A stretch of DNA of 17,731 nt from Treponema sp. Its GTDB lineage: Bacteria > Spirochaetota > Spirochaetia > Treponematales > Treponemataceae. Made by a program: the position numbers and the translations under genes. Positions 1 to 7,605 of the stretch are shown here, piece after piece. Under the pieces are notes generated by a model. The model was not told where the DNA came from. It searched no databases and worked only from the letters and a program-made list of their open reading frames with translations. The DNA is taken from contig JAHAZA010000011.1 in NCBI GenBank assembly GCA_018385415.1, forward strand, positions 1 through 17,731. The letters are read 5' to 3'. Within the stretch, counting starts at the first letter, position 1, and each line of letters starts with the position of its first letter.

Positions 1-11
1 GAATCTAAAAT

Positions 12-111
12 TATACCCGAAATGATATAAAATTACATTTTTATTCTATACTTATATCACTTCGGGTATAATTTATATTTATTTTCTTGATTTTATACCC
101 AATCTGATATA
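12..111. promoter_or_regulatory. Array of three 18-bp HipB-type operators
   Basis: Three copies of an imperfect palindrome lie before hipB. Box 1 (12-29) is TATACCCGAAATGATATA. Box 2 (53-70) is the same element reversed and differs from box 1 at one position. Box 3 (94-111) matches box 1 at 15 of 18 positions. All keep TATACCC and TGATATA, giving the symmetric core TATAnC-N6-GnTATA. The centres are at 20.5, 61.5 and 102.5, so the spacing is 41 bp both times, close to four helical turns; the boxes would sit on one face of the DNA. Known: HipB-family repressors bind several palindromes upstream of their own operons. Inference: these are the HipB sites. Box 3 overlaps the likely -10 and box 2 overlaps a TATAAT at 67-72, so binding should block RNA polymerase. 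Confidence 0.85.
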
Positions 112-115
112 AAAT
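87..115 (+). promoter_or_regulatory. Likely hipBST promoter, leaderless start
   Basis: A sigma70-like pair is TTGATT (87-92) and TAAAAT (110-115) with a 17-bp spacer. The predicted transcription start is about 122, the A of the hipB ATG, and no Shine-Dalgarno sequence precedes that ATG. The -10 overlaps operator box 3. An alternative -10, TATAAT at 67-72, lies within box 2 but lacks a good -35 and would give a leader of about 43 nt, still without a ribosome site. Confidence 0.5.
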
Positions 116-121
116 ATTTTC

Positions 122-346
122 ATGAATACAATTTCCAAGTTTTTAAAAGATGAACGGAAAAAAGCAGGACTTACTCAGGAAGAATTTGCAATGCGTTCAG
201 GTTTAGGGCTGCGTTTTGTTCGGGATTTGGAGCAGGGAAAAGAAACCTGCCGGATGGACAAAATAAATCAAGCGCTGAATATGTTCGGATATGAGCTTGT
301 GCCTGGAAGAATCAAAAATGAGTCTGATGTTGCTGGAGATGAATAA
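122..346 (+). CDS. hipB: HipB-like antitoxin / operon repressor
   Basis: A 74-residue Xre/HTH_3 protein. Residues about 3-58 form one helix-turn-helix domain (TQEEFAMRSGL recognition region, then FVRDLEQGKETCRMDKINQALNMFGYEL, typical of the short Y4mF/HipB family). The acidic C-terminal tail is short. Known: HipB dimers bind palindromic operators and repress their operon; in HipBST systems HipB also binds the HipS-HipT pair. The start is the first ATG after the operator array; no Shine-Dalgarno sequence precedes it, and it may be read from a leaderless mRNA. The stop TAA overlaps the next ATG by one base (TAATG), indicating translational coupling to hipS. Identity as a HipB-type repressor is firm; which operators it binds is inferred. 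Confidence 0.88.
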   Translation: MNTISKFLKDERKKAGLTQEEFAMRSGLGLRFVRDLEQGKETCRMDKINQALNMFGYELVPGRIKNESDVAGDE

Positions 347-681
347 TGAGTGATTCAGTTTATAGAAAAGGCAGGGTTTTTGTTCAGAATGTGTTTGCAG
401 GTATTTTAAGTGAAACTGATTCTGGTTATAGCTTTGTTTATGACAAAGACTATTTGAATGGTGAAAATCCTCTTGCAGTAAGTCTGACTTTGCCTGTTCA
501 AAGTGCAGAGTTTACATCAAAGACTTTGTTCCCATTTTTTGACGGGCTAATTCCTGAAGGCTGGCTTTTGACTGTTGTTTCCAAAAACTGGAAAATTGAT
601 AGAAAGGACAGGTTTGGGCTTTTACTTGCTTCCTGTAAAGATTCTGTTGGTGATGTAAGTCTTACAGAAATGGAGTCGTAA
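346..681 (+). CDS. hipS: HipS-like free HipA N-terminal domain, probable antitoxin
   Basis: A 111-residue protein equivalent to the N-terminal 'couple_hipA' subdomain of HipA, encoded separately. Visible family features are a beta-rich start (RKGRVFVQNVFAGIL), the signature LFPFFDGLIPEGW (residues 61-73), and the closing R-x-GLLLASCKDSVGDVSL (residues about 89-106). Known: in the E. coli O127 HipBST system this small protein is the antitoxin, blocking the kinase partly with a tryptophan; W73 here is a candidate, which is inference. It starts at the overlapping TAATG, with GGAG at 335-338 as ribosome site, and ends in another TAATG overlap with hipT. The two parts are complete genes with their own starts, so this is not a broken hipA. 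Confidence 0.82.
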   Translation: MSDSVYRKGRVFVQNVFAGILSETDSGYSFVYDKDYLNGENPLAVSLTLPVQSAEFTSKTLFPFFDGLIPEGWLLTVVSKNWKIDRKDRFGLLLASCKDSVGDVSLTEMES

Positions 682-1646
682 TGGAAACTAAACTTTGTCT
701 TTGCTGCAATAAATCACTTGAAAATGCAACTGAAAATGAACTTCTGGCACAATGGCACAAAAAATGCATTAAGAAATTTTTTGGAACAAATATAATGCCT
801 CAACTTCATCTTGATGAAGCAGCCCTTGAACAACTTGTAACAGATACTGTTGCAAAAGGCTTTACGGTTGCAGGGGTTCAGAAAAAACTTTCTCTTCATC
901 TTTCAGATGATTCTGATAACCGGCTGACATTAGTTGGATATCCTACCGGATATATCTTAAAGCCTCAATCGAAGGATTTTGAACAGCTTCCGGAGATAGA
1001 ACATCTTGTAATGACTATGGCGGATGCAGCAGGAATAAAAACCGTTCCTCACGCTTTGATTAAAACTGACGAAAAATTGGCATATATTACAAAACGAATT
1101 GACCGCATTTCAGGTTCAACAAAGCTTCTGGCAATGGAAGATTTCTGTCAGTTAAGCGGACGTTTGACTGAAGAAAAATATAAGTCCTCTTATGAACAGT
1201 GCGCAAAGGTGATAAAACTTTCTTTTCGCTCAGGCCTTGATATGGCCGAACTTTTTTATCGGCTGATTTTTTGTTTTGTAACCGGAAACTCCGATATGCA
1301 TCTTAAAAATTTTTCTCTGATAGAAGATGCACCAGGTAGTCGCAGGTTTGAACTTTCAAAGGCTTACGATTTGCTTGCGGTCAATGTTGTTATGCCGGAA
1401 GACAAAGAAGAATTTGCACTCACTTTGAACAGTAAAAAAGCAAACATAAAGAGAAAAGATTTTCTTATTTTTGCTGATTACTGCAAAATTCCTCAGCCAG
1501 CTGCTGAAAAGATGCTTAAAAAAATTTGTGGAATGAAAGAAAAATTTCTGTCACTTGCAGGTGAGTCTAATTTAAAGCCTGATTTGAAGATTCGCTTTAT
1601 AAAATTGATTGAGAAAAGAATGGAAAGACTGGAAAATCAGGGTTAA
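681..1646 (+). CDS. hipT: HipT-like Ser/Thr kinase toxin
   Basis: A 321-residue HipA_C kinase without the N-terminal subdomain, which hipS supplies. The N-terminus has a likely zinc knuckle (C6, C9, H26, C29) before the FFGT element. Next come a Gly-rich loop FTVAGVQKK (61-69), the ATP-binding Lys in YILKP (K94), E107, the catalytic loop TGNSDMHLKN with D205 and N210, and the metal-binding Asp in AYDLLA (D230). These correspond to the active-site residues of HipA kinases, so an active kinase is expected. Known: E. coli HipT phosphorylates tryptophanyl-tRNA synthetase and halts translation; the target here is unknown. The two loop serines phosphorylated in E. coli HipT appear here as T62 and A64. 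The start overlaps the hipS stop (TAATG), with GGAG at 672-675. Confidence 0.85.
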   Translation: METKLCLCCNKSLENATENELLAQWHKKCIKKFFGTNIMPQLHLDEAALEQLVTDTVAKGFTVAGVQKKLSLHLSDDSDNRLTLVGYPTGYILKPQSKDFEQLPEIEHLVMTMADAAGIKTVPHALIKTDEKLAYITKRIDRISGSTKLLAMEDFCQLSGRLTEEKYKSSYEQCAKVIKLSFRSGLDMAELFYRLIFCFVTGNSDMHLKNFSLIEDAPGSRRFELSKAYDLLAVNVVMPEDKEEFALTLNSKKANIKRKDFLIFADYCKIPQPAAEKMLKKICGMKEKFLSLAGESNLKPDLKIRFIKLIEKRMERLENQG

Positions 1647-1692
1647 ATCTTACAATTATGACCAAACTGCTGGCTTTTGACTGTTAGATTTA
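1644..1692. repeat. Inverted repeat closing the hipBST operon
   Basis: Arms of 11 nt (1644-1654 and 1682-1692; TAAATCTTACA and TGTTAGATTTA) pair at 10 of 11 positions across a 27-nt loop. The left arm starts with the hipT stop codon. No U-run follows, so it is not a classical terminator. It could be a weak end signal for hipBST or the edge of the acquired segment. Confidence 0.3.
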
Positions 1693-1754
1693 CTCTTAGT
1701 TATTCAAAATTCCCCTAAAATCCCAAAAAAACTTTCGCTATCTCAAAAATTCTA

Positions 1755-1763
1755 TGCTATAAT
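1755..1763 (+). promoter_or_regulatory. Extended -10 promoter of malQ operon
   Basis: TGCTATAAT is a perfect extended -10 (TGn followed by TATAAT). No good -35 stands at the usual distance (TTTCGC at 1733-1738 is a weak candidate). The predicted start is about 1770, three bases before the malQ ATG at 1773. The T-rich stretch between them has no Shine-Dalgarno sequence, so the message is probably almost leaderless. Confidence 0.6.
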
Positions 1764-1772
1764 TTTTTTATT

Positions 1773-3842
1773 ATGGCAGTAAAAGCTTCATCAAAAAATA
1801 CAGATATCTCAAAACTCACAGGAACCGCCATTCCCCTTGGCGCTTTATATACAAAAAAATCGCCTGTAATCGGTGAATATACATCACTCAAGGCTTTTGC
1901 TGACCTTTGCAAAAAGGCTGGCCTTAAAATCATTCAGCTGTTGCCTGTAAACGACACTGGAACTCAAAGCTCCCCATATTCAGGCTTGTCGGCTTTTGCC
2001 CTGCATCCGATTTATGCCGATATTTCTGCTTTGCCGGAATTTGAAAGTGCCTGCAAGGCTGACAAAAAAATCAAGAAGGCTTATGACGCCATGGTAAAGG
2101 ATTTCCCTTACACTGAGCGTTTTAACTATCAGAAAATTCTTAACCGCAAGACTGAGCTTCTGCGTTCAATTTATGAAACAACAGATGTTGCAAAAAACGG
2201 TTCTCCAGATTTTGAGCTTTCGACTTGGATTGATGAAAATTCCTGGATAATCGAATATTCAGTTTTTAAGAATTTAAAATGGCAGAACATGCAGTCCTCA
2301 TGGAAAAGCTGGAAGAAAGAAGATCAGCTTCCGGGGCTTAAAGAAATCAAAAAGCGCTGGAACGATTCCAAGCTTAAAAAGGAACATCTTTTCTACGCCT
2401 GGACTCAGTGGCGGCTTAGCCAGCAGTTTAAAGAGTCCTGCGATTACGTTAAGGAGCAGGGAATTATCTTAAAAGGCGACATGCCGATTTTGATGAACGA
2501 AGATTCCTGCGATGCCTGGACTTATCCTGAATTTTTTAATCACGACGTTCGTGCAGGCAGTCCTGTTGATGGTGAAAATCCTTCTGGTCAGAACTGGGGA
2601 TTCCCTACTTACAACTGGAGCAATCTTAAAAAGGCAAAATATTCATGGTGGAAGAACCGCCTTATTTCTGCAAGCCAGTATTACGGCGCATATCGTCTCG
2701 ACCATATTTTAGGCTTTTTCAGAATCTGGGCAATTCCTGAGCGGGATACAACTGCAATTTTAGGACACGCTGAACCATACGTTGCAATTTCGCGAAGCGA
2801 ATTGAATGAACTTGGATTTACAGATGACCGTCTCCGCTGGTTAAGCGAGCCTCATGTTAAGACAGCCGACATTGATTACTTTACCTGGAATCAGGAAAAG
2901 TCGCACCAAGTTCTTTCGTTGTGCTGCGATCAGATCGGTACAGAAGAGCTGTGGCTTTTTAAAAAGGAAATTACGGGCGACAAAGATATTTATTCTCTGG
3001 ACCTTTCATCACTTCTTGAAAAAAAATGTGCTGACGCTGTTCGTCAGAAGCTTGCTGAATACTGGAACAACCGCACATTAATCGAAATTGAAGAAGATTC
3101 GTTTATTCCTGTGTGGACTTTTAACAAAAGCTTTGCATGGTCAACTTTGTCAGAGGAAGAAAAAGAAAAGCTTGAAACTCTATTCCTTGAAAAAGATAAA
3201 CAGCAGAACGAAAAATGGAGTGAGCAGGCAACTGACATTCTTAAAAACCTTACAGGCGCAGTAGATATGATTCCTTGCGGTGAAGATCTTGGTGTTGGTC
3301 TTGAATGTGTTCCTGACGTAATGAAAAAGCAGAATATTCTTGGCCTTAATGTTCTTCGCTGGACCCGTCAGTGGTCAGAGCCGGAGCAGCCTTACGTTGA
3401 CTTTGATGACTACCGTGAACTTTCTGTAACAACAACATCGGTTCACGATAGTTCCACAATCCGACAGTGGTGGCAGGATGAATTTGAAAGTGCAAAATGT
3501 TTTGCAAAAACTTTTAAAGAATATTTTGACGGCTATGATCCTGATGCACCAAATGCTGATGATAAAATCAAAAACTTTACTCCAGAAACTGCAGAAAGTA
3601 TTTTGACTGCAACTGCAATGACAAACAGCCTTTGGTGCATTCATCCGCTTCAGGACTTCCTTTATATGGACGTAAATTACTGGCTGCCAGAAGCAAAAAA
3701 CGAACGCATCAATATTCCTGGCGAAGTAACAGAATTTAACTGGACTTACAGAATGCCTTGTCTTATTGAGGAACTTTCAAAGAACAAGGACTTAATCGAT
3801 AAAATTAAACAGATTGCTAAAAAGCATGACGGGAGCAAATAA
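1773..3842 (+). CDS. malQ: 4-alpha-glucanotransferase (amylomaltase, GH77)
   Basis: A 689-residue amylomaltase, about the length of E. coli MalQ (694). It transfers alpha-1,4-glucan segments between maltodextrins, in the cytoplasm; no signal peptide is present. The N-terminal part has the GH77 signature IIQLLPVNDTG followed by SSPYSGLSAFALHP. Catalytic residues are visible: nucleophile D310 in AYRLDHILGFFRIWAIPE, acid/base E504 in CGEDLG, and H558-D559 in SVHDSSTIRQWW. The ATG at 1773 is the first in frame after a strong extended -10 and lacks a ribosome site. Its stop overlaps the ATG of the next gene (TAATG), so the two are translationally coupled and should act in one pathway of glycogen or maltodextrin use. 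The function is firm; the physiological direction is not visible from sequence. Confidence 0.93.
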   Translation: MAVKASSKNTDISKLTGTAIPLGALYTKKSPVIGEYTSLKAFADLCKKAGLKIIQLLPVNDTGTQSSPYSGLSAFALHPIYADISALPEFESACKADKKIKKAYDAMVKDFPYTERFNYQKILNRKTELLRSIYETTDVAKNGSPDFELSTWIDENSWIIEYSVFKNLKWQNMQSSWKSWKKEDQLPGLKEIKKRWNDSKLKKEHLFYAWTQWRLSQQFKESCDYVKEQGIILKGDMPILMNEDSCDAWTYPEFFNHDVRAGSPVDGENPSGQNWGFPTYNWSNLKKAKYSWWKNRLISASQYYGAYRLDHILGFFRIWAIPERDTTAILGHAEPYVAISRSELNELGFTDDRLRWLSEPHVKTADIDYFTWNQEKSHQVLSLCCDQIGTEELWLFKKEITGDKDIYSLDLSSLLEKKCADAVRQKLAEYWNNRTLIEIEEDSFIPVWTFNKSFAWSTLSEEEKEKLETLFLEKDKQQNEKWSEQATDILKNLTGAVDMIPCGEDLGVGLECVPDVMKKQNILGLNVLRWTRQWSEPEQPYVDFDDYRELSVTTTSVHDSSTIRQWWQDEFESAKCFAKTFKEYFDGYDPDAPNADDKIKNFTPETAESILTATAMTNSLWCIHPLQDFLYMDVNYWLPEAKNERINIPGEVTEFNWTYRMPCLIEELSKNKDLIDKIKQIAKKHDGSK

Positions 3843-6800
3843 TGAAAATATCGTATAATGAATTCCACATCAGTAAAGAAATCCGTGACCGCTGTGGTTT
3901 TAGTGCATCACTTTATTCTTCAACAGGCAATGTAATTATTGCCGACATGAAGGCCGTTCGTGTTTTCACAGAAAAATTGAACCAGCACTTAGAAAAAATC
4001 GGACTTCCTGAAAAAAGAGTGTCAGCTGGTTCCATTAATGCAATGGGGCTCATTGATGAAATCCTTCACTACTGCTGTATGCTTTACAGAAAGACAAAAA
4101 TTTCTACAGCCTTCTCTGATGCACTCAAAGACCTTGATAACAAATATGGATCAGAAAAGGTCGATGAACTTCTGATTCAGTTCAATACAGAATTTCCACC
4201 AACAGAAGTTTACAAAGGAAAAACAACTGCAAAGAAATATTTAAGCGGAACTGCAATCGATATTGGAACAGGAAAGCTTCGTTCAAACCGTGAATCAACT
4301 TTTGAAGAAATGGTTCTTCTTCACCTTGAAAACGAAAATCCCGCATTCCTTCCATTCAGCATTATGTTTAATGATCAGAAGCTGGCAAAAAATCCGCTTT
4401 ACAGTCAGTCATGGGCTGACGTTCAGAAATATTTTGCAAAGCTTCCTGTATTCGGACCATTCAATCATGATCTCATAAACTTCCTTCGTGAACCTGTTGT
4501 TTATGCACCAACATCTCTTCGCGGACAGCTTGAATACATTCAGAAAAACTGGATGCAGATTTTAGGTGAATGGCTCAAACGAATTCTTTCGGGAATGGAT
4601 ACATTGAGCGAAGAAGAAAAAGCTGCCTGGCAGGGAATCAACGGCGGTGATGTTGATATTCCTGTAATGAGCTTTGAAAATCTCATGAACGAATATGAAC
4701 GCTTTAGTGCCGACAGTGAATGGATGCCTAAAGTTGTTCTTATGGCAAAAACTGTTCTTGTATGGCTTGATCAGCTTACAAAAAAATATGGCAGACCTAT
4801 TAACCGCCTTGATGAAATCCCTGATGAAGAACTTGATGCTCTTCGTGATGAAGGATTTACAGGTCTTTGGCTTATTGGTTTGTGGCAGAGAAGTAATGCA
4901 AGTAAACGCATCAAGCAGATCTGCGGAAATCCAGAAGCTGCAGCAAGTGCTTACAGTTTGATGGAATATAATATTGCCGATAATCTTGGTGGCTGGGAAG
5001 CTTTGGAAAATCTTCGTGCAAGATTGTGGCATAGAGGAATTCGTCTTGCTTCGGATATGGTTCCAAACCACACAGGTATGGACGGACGCTGGGTTGTTGA
5101 AAAACCAGACTTGTTTGTTCAGCGCCGTGACAATCCGTTCCCTCAGTACACATACAACGGAGAAAATCTTTCTCACGACCCTCGGGTTGGTGTTTACCTC
5201 GAAGACCACTACTACTCAAAGACCGACTGTGCAGTTGTATTCAAACGCGTAGATCATTATACAGGCGACACCCGCTACATCTATCATGGTAACGACGGTA
5301 CAGGCATGCCTTGGAACGACACAGCACAGATTGACTTCTTAAACCCACAGGCCCGGGAAGAAGTCATTCAGGAAATCTTGCACGTTGCTAGAAACTTCCC
5401 TATCATCCGTTTTGATGCCGCAATGGTTCTTGCTAAAAAGCATATCCGCCGTCTCTGGTATCCAGAACCAGGACATGGAGGAGACATTGCAACACGTTCA
5501 GAAACTGGACTTTCAACACAGCAGTTCAATGACGCAATTCCAAATGAATTCTGGAGAGAAGTTGTTGACCGTGTTGCAAAAGAAGTTCCTGATACGCTCC
5601 TTCTTGCAGAAGCCTTCTGGATGATGGAAGGCTACTTTGTACGAACTCTGGGTATGCACCGTGTTTACAATTCTGCTTTCATGAATATGCTCAAGAAAGA
5701 AGAAAACCAGAAGTACCGCGACACTGTAAAAAATACAATCAAGTTTGACCCTCAGATTTTAAAGCGCTATGTAAACTTCATGAATAACCCTGACGAAGAA
5801 ACTGCGGTTGCTCAGTTTGGTAAAGGTGACAAGTACTTTGGTGTTTGTACTCTCATGATTACAATGCCAGGTCTTCCAATGTTCGGTCATGGTCAGATTG
5901 AAGGCTTTGAAGAAAAGTATGGAATGGAATATACAAAAGCCTACAAGAATGAAACTCCTGATCAGGATCTGTATAACCGCCACTGTCACGATATTTTCCC
6001 ATTGATGAAAAAACGTTACCTCTTTAGTCAGAGCGAAGATTTTCTTTTTTATGATGTCTGGGAAAATGGTCATGTGAATGAAAACGTATTTGCATATTCA
6101 AACCGTGCTGGTAATGAAAGAGCAGTTGTTTTCTATAATAATAAATATGAAAGAGCATCAGGCTGGATTAAGCAATCATGTGAATATGCGGTTAAAAACG
6201 GTGAAGGTATTGTAATGCAGAGCCGTTCAATTGCTGATGGTCTTGGAATCAATGATGATCCAGAAAATTATCTTATCTTCCGTGAGCAGCGTTCAGATTT
6301 GTGGTTTATCCGTAAATCAAGTGATATCTGCCAGAACGGTCTGTACTTAAGACTTAATGGATTTGAGTCACAGGTAATGATGGATATCATGCAGGTCCGT
6401 GATACACCTGATAAAAAATACAGCACACTGTGCCAGGTTCTTAATGGCCGTGGCTGCTATAATATTGACGAAGAATGGGATGAAATCTGTTACAAGGATC
6501 TGTACAAAGCACTGGAAGAATTTACAGACGAAAAATTCTTTGCAGGTCTTTCAAAGATTTCTGAAAAAACAACAGATGAGCAGATTACAAAATTCACAGC
6601 AGGTCTTAAAAAGAAAGGTGAAGCATTCTTTAAAGTTGCAAATGAATTTGCAGAAGCTGATCTAATAAAGAAAGCAGAAGCAGAGTCAAAAATTGCAGAA
6701 GCCGCTTCTGCTTCAAAGAAAACAAAAGCTTCAAAGACTACAAAGCCAAAAGCTGTAAAAGTAAAACTTGAAACTCCAGCAAAACAGTTTGCAAAATTTG

Positions 6801-7600
6801 AAAAAGACTTCAAGAAAATGTCTAAGCTTTATGTTTCAACTTTGAAAGCTCAGGCAAAGAAAAAAACAGAATCTGACTTTATGACAGATATTACAAAAGC
6901 TGCAAAGACTTCAAAATGTTCTGACTTTATCAGTGCAGGCCTTGAATACAATGTAGTAACAAAAGAATCGCTGCTTGTAAGTACAATTCCACTTGCACTT
7001 GCAGATGTTTCTTTTGCCTCAAAGTGGTCACTGGCAAGAAAGCTTGTTCACTTTATGTGCAAGAACAAAGTCAAAGGTGCAGAACAGCAGCGATGGAATC
7101 TTGATCGCCTCTGTAAACTTGCAGTTCTTTCTGTAAAAGATTATTCAGCAAAGGCAAAGAAGAAAACAACAAAAGAAGTTGCACACTATCTTATGAATAG
7201 TCCTGTTTCTAATATTCTTGTTGGTGCGAATACTTTCAATAATACAATGTGGTTTAACAAGGAAGCGTGTGATAGTGCACTTTACCTGTTTGTTACCGCA
7301 GTAATAATTGTAAATGGCGAATCAAAAGCAAAAGATGTGCTTGCAGTTTATAAGGAACTGGTTGCAGCACAGGAAGCTTCAGAATACAAGTGTTCTCAGT
7401 TTGCAGAAGTATTTGAATCAAAAACATCTACAAAGAAAGCTGCAACAACTAAGAAGGCTGCAACAACCAAGAAGGCTGCTGTAACTAAAAAGGCTGCAAC
7501 AGCCAAGAAGGCTGCAACAACCAAGAAAGCTGCAACAACAAAGAAGACTGTAACAGCAAAGAAAGTTAATGCTAAGAAAACAACTTCGAAAAAAGCTTAA
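3842..7600 (+). CDS. Large GH13 alpha-amylase-family protein with H1-like tail
   Basis: A 1252-residue cytoplasmic protein. About 330 residues with no domain I recognise come first. The GH13 barrel runs from about 335 (GFTGLWLIGLWQ) to about 750, with region I DMVPNH (405-410), region II IRFDAAMVL (nucleophile D525), region III LLAEAFW (acid/base E590) and region IV NFMNNPDEE (stabiliser D651). Region IV has NPD where many GH13 enzymes have NHD. All three acidic catalytic residues are present, so it should be active on alpha-glucans; hydrolase versus transferase cannot be told. After a beta region, a helical part (about 875-1190) contains a first Lys/Ala segment near 950-975. The last 59 residues (1194-1252) are a KKAATT repeat tail. 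The start overlaps the malQ stop, with GGGAG at 3831-3835. It ends 5 bp from the convergent thrC homologue. Confidence 0.85.
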   Translation: MKISYNEFHISKEIRDRCGFSASLYSSTGNVIIADMKAVRVFTEKLNQHLEKIGLPEKRVSAGSINAMGLIDEILHYCCMLYRKTKISTAFSDALKDLDNKYGSEKVDELLIQFNTEFPPTEVYKGKTTAKKYLSGTAIDIGTGKLRSNRESTFEEMVLLHLENENPAFLPFSIMFNDQKLAKNPLYSQSWADVQKYFAKLPVFGPFNHDLINFLREPVVYAPTSLRGQLEYIQKNWMQILGEWLKRILSGMDTLSEEEKAAWQGINGGDVDIPVMSFENLMNEYERFSADSEWMPKVVLMAKTVLVWLDQLTKKYGRPINRLDEIPDEELDALRDEGFTGLWLIGLWQRSNASKRIKQICGNPEAAASAYSLMEYNIADNLGGWEALENLRARLWHRGIRLASDMVPNHTGMDGRWVVEKPDLFVQRRDNPFPQYTYNGENLSHDPRVGVYLEDHYYSKTDCAVVFKRVDHYTGDTRYIYHGNDGTGMPWNDTAQIDFLNPQAREEVIQEILHVARNFPIIRFDAAMVLAKKHIRRLWYPEPGHGGDIATRSETGLSTQQFNDAIPNEFWREVVDRVAKEVPDTLLLAEAFWMMEGYFVRTLGMHRVYNSAFMNMLKKEENQKYRDTVKNTIKFDPQILKRYVNFMNNPDEETAVAQFGKGDKYFGVCTLMITMPGLPMFGHGQIEGFEEKYGMEYTKAYKNETPDQDLYNRHCHDIFPLMKKRYLFSQSEDFLFYDVWENGHVNENVFAYSNRAGNERAVVFYNNKYERASGWIKQSCEYAVKNGEGIVMQSRSIADGLGINDDPENYLIFREQRSDLWFIRKSSDICQNGLYLRLNGFESQVMMDIMQVRDTPDKKYSTLCQVLNGRGCYNIDEEWDEICYKDLYKALEEFTDEKFFAGLSKISEKTTDEQITKFTAGLKKKGEAFFKVANEFAEADLIKKAEAESKIAEAASASKKTKASKTTKPKAVKVKLETPAKQFAKFEKDFKKMSKLYVSTLKAQAKKKTESDFMTDITKAAKTSKCSDFISAGLEYNVVTKESLLVSTIPLALADVSFASKWSLARKLVHFMCKNKVKGAEQQRWNLDRLCKLAVLSVKDYSAKAKKKTTKEVAHYLMNSPVSNILVGANTFNNTMWFNKEACDSALYLFVTAVIIVNGESKAKDVLAVYKELVAAQEASEYKCSQFAEVFESKTSTKKAATTKKAATTKKAAVTKKAATAKKAATTKKAATTKKTVTAKKVNAKKTTSKKA
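7433..7558 (+). repeat. 18-bp in-frame tandem repeat coding KKAATT
   Basis: Seven 18-bp units encode KK-A-A-x-T hexads (KKAATT, KKAATT, KKAAVT, KKAATA, KKAATT, KKAATT, KKTVTA). They decay into 15-bp units (KKVNA, KKTTS) before the stop. Units differ mainly at third positions (aag/aaa, acc/act/aca), which suggests an old or selected repeat rather than a very recent expansion. The encoded tail is highly basic and resembles histone H1 or AlgP-type Lys/Ala tails. Confidence 0.9.
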
Positions 7601-7605
7601 ACTGC

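Noticed and set aside
346..1646. hipA broken in two by a mutation (pseudogene)
   Set aside because: Each part has its own start, a GGAG ribosome site and a TAATG junction, and the split falls at the known HipS/HipT boundary, so two real genes are the better reading.
4562..5209. 215-codon open frame on the minus strand
   Set aside because: It lies wholly opposite the GH13 barrel, whose catalytic motifs prove the plus-strand frame. The translation is Phe/Cys/Ser-rich with no recognisable motif.
7433..7558. CRISPR array
   Set aside because: The 18-bp units are contiguous and in frame, with no unique spacers. They code a Lys/Ala/Thr protein repeat.
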